From Alphaproteobacteria bacterium (lineage in GTDB: Bacteria; Pseudomonadota; Alphaproteobacteria; UBA8366), in contig JAOTYV010000215.1 of NCBI GenBank assembly GCA_029861675.1, forward strand, positions 1 to 8,521: DNA of 8,521 nt, given 5' to 3'. This document shows, piece by piece, positions 8,205 through 8,521 of this stretch. Below the pieces are notes generated by a model, which saw nothing but the letters and a program-made list of their open reading frames with translations, was not told the DNA's origin and did no database searches. Every line of letters begins with the position of its first letter. Position 1 is the first letter of the stretch. Position numbers and translations under genes: made by a program.

Positions 8205-8521
8205 TCAGCCGCCGCCGCCGAGGAAAGACTCCATCCACCGCTTGTGGTCGGCGTCGCGCGTGACCTGCTTCATGAGATCAGGCGGCGCGACGGATTTGAT
8301 CTCGGAGGGCGGCGTGCCCTCGCGCAATGCCTTCAGCGTGTCGTGAACGGCACGAATGCCGGCCATGATCGGATGATGACCCTGCAGGCAAATTCGGACG
8401 CCCTGGCTGGCCAAATAGTCTCGATCGAGCAAATCCGCCGGTACGCCGCCGAGGAAGAGCGGGATGCTGATTTCCGCGGCCAGCGCTTCGAGCTGTGCCT
8501 TCTCCCGAACGCCGACAATAA
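8205..8521 (-). CDS. Isocitrate lyase / PEP mutase superfamily protein, C-terminal part (5' truncated by window)
   Basis: The frame is open to the window edge, with 104 residues visible before TGA at 8207-8205. Reading from the edge it gives IVGVREKAQLEALAAEISIP, then a stretch with PLFLGGVPADLLDRDYLASQ, then GVRICLQGHHPIMAGIRAVHD, TLKALREG and a late DHKRWMESFLGGGG. This pattern (a Pro-Leu strand, a Leu-Gly-turn strand with GH, a helix with repeated Ala/Leu, then ALREG and a terminal helix with Trp) is typical of the C-terminal part of the family that includes PEP mutase, 2-methylisocitrate lyase and oxaloacetate decarboxylase. The GHHPIMAGIRA stretch resembles the oxaloacetate decarboxylase branch. 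The catalytic N-terminal part lies outside the window, so the reaction cannot be assigned. The gene is convergent with the aldehyde dehydrogenase. The four terminal Gly codons come from a GCC repeat on the plus strand. Confidence 0.8.
   Translation of the reverse strand, partial: IVGVREKAQLEALAAEISIPLFLGGVPADLLDRDYLASQGVRICLQGHHPIMAGIRAVHDTLKALREGTPPSEIKSVAPPDLMKQVTRDADHKRWMESFLGGGG

Noticed and set aside
8208..8219. A GCC trinucleotide repeat near the end of the PEP-mutase-family gene.
   Set aside because: It is just four Gly codons at the C-terminus, too short to be a meaningful repeat.

Overview
The window is GC-rich, very compactly coded bacterial DNA. It holds two partial genes at the edges and six complete genes. 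Codon use, the strong AGGGAG-type Shine-Dalgarno sequences and the protein families fit a proteobacterium, most likely an alphaproteobacterium. This is inference from family resemblance; no taxonomic marker gene is present. I see no RNA genes, insertion sequences, phage genes or CRISPR array.

Layout, left to right. (1) Positions 1-735 (+) are the C-terminal part of a hydantoinase B / oxoprolinase-type subunit (HyuB). (2) Convergent to it is a minus-strand block read from 6608 down to 752: a thiamine-pyrophosphate (TPP) enzyme, a 179-nt gap, then four tightly packed genes. These four are the FAD subunit, the 2Fe-2S subunit and the molybdopterin subunit of a xanthine-dehydrogenase-family molybdenum hydroxylase, and a small MoaD/ThiS-like sulfur-carrier protein ending in Gly-Gly. 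Junctions within the four genes are a TAATG overlap, a 2-nt gap and a 4-nt gap. (3) Divergent from the TPP gene, across a 150-nt promoter region with a long imperfect inverted repeat, is an NAD(P)-dependent aldehyde dehydrogenase (6759-8177, +). (4) Convergent to that is the C-terminal part of an isocitrate lyase / PEP-mutase superfamily protein (8205-8521, -).

Together the genes look like an uncharacterised catabolic island. A molybdenum hydroxylase could add oxygen from water to a heterocycle or aldehyde-like carbon. An ATP-dependent hydantoinase/oxoprolinase could open a cyclic amide. The TPP enzyme could decarboxylate a 2-oxo acid, and the aldehyde dehydrogenase could oxidise the resulting aldehyde. 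The PEP-mutase-family enzyme would act on a small oxo- or hydroxy-acid. The individual family assignments are strong. The substrate and the order of steps are inference. The most distinctive features are the dedicated MoaD-like gene at the end of the hydroxylase operon and the TPP enzyme at its head.
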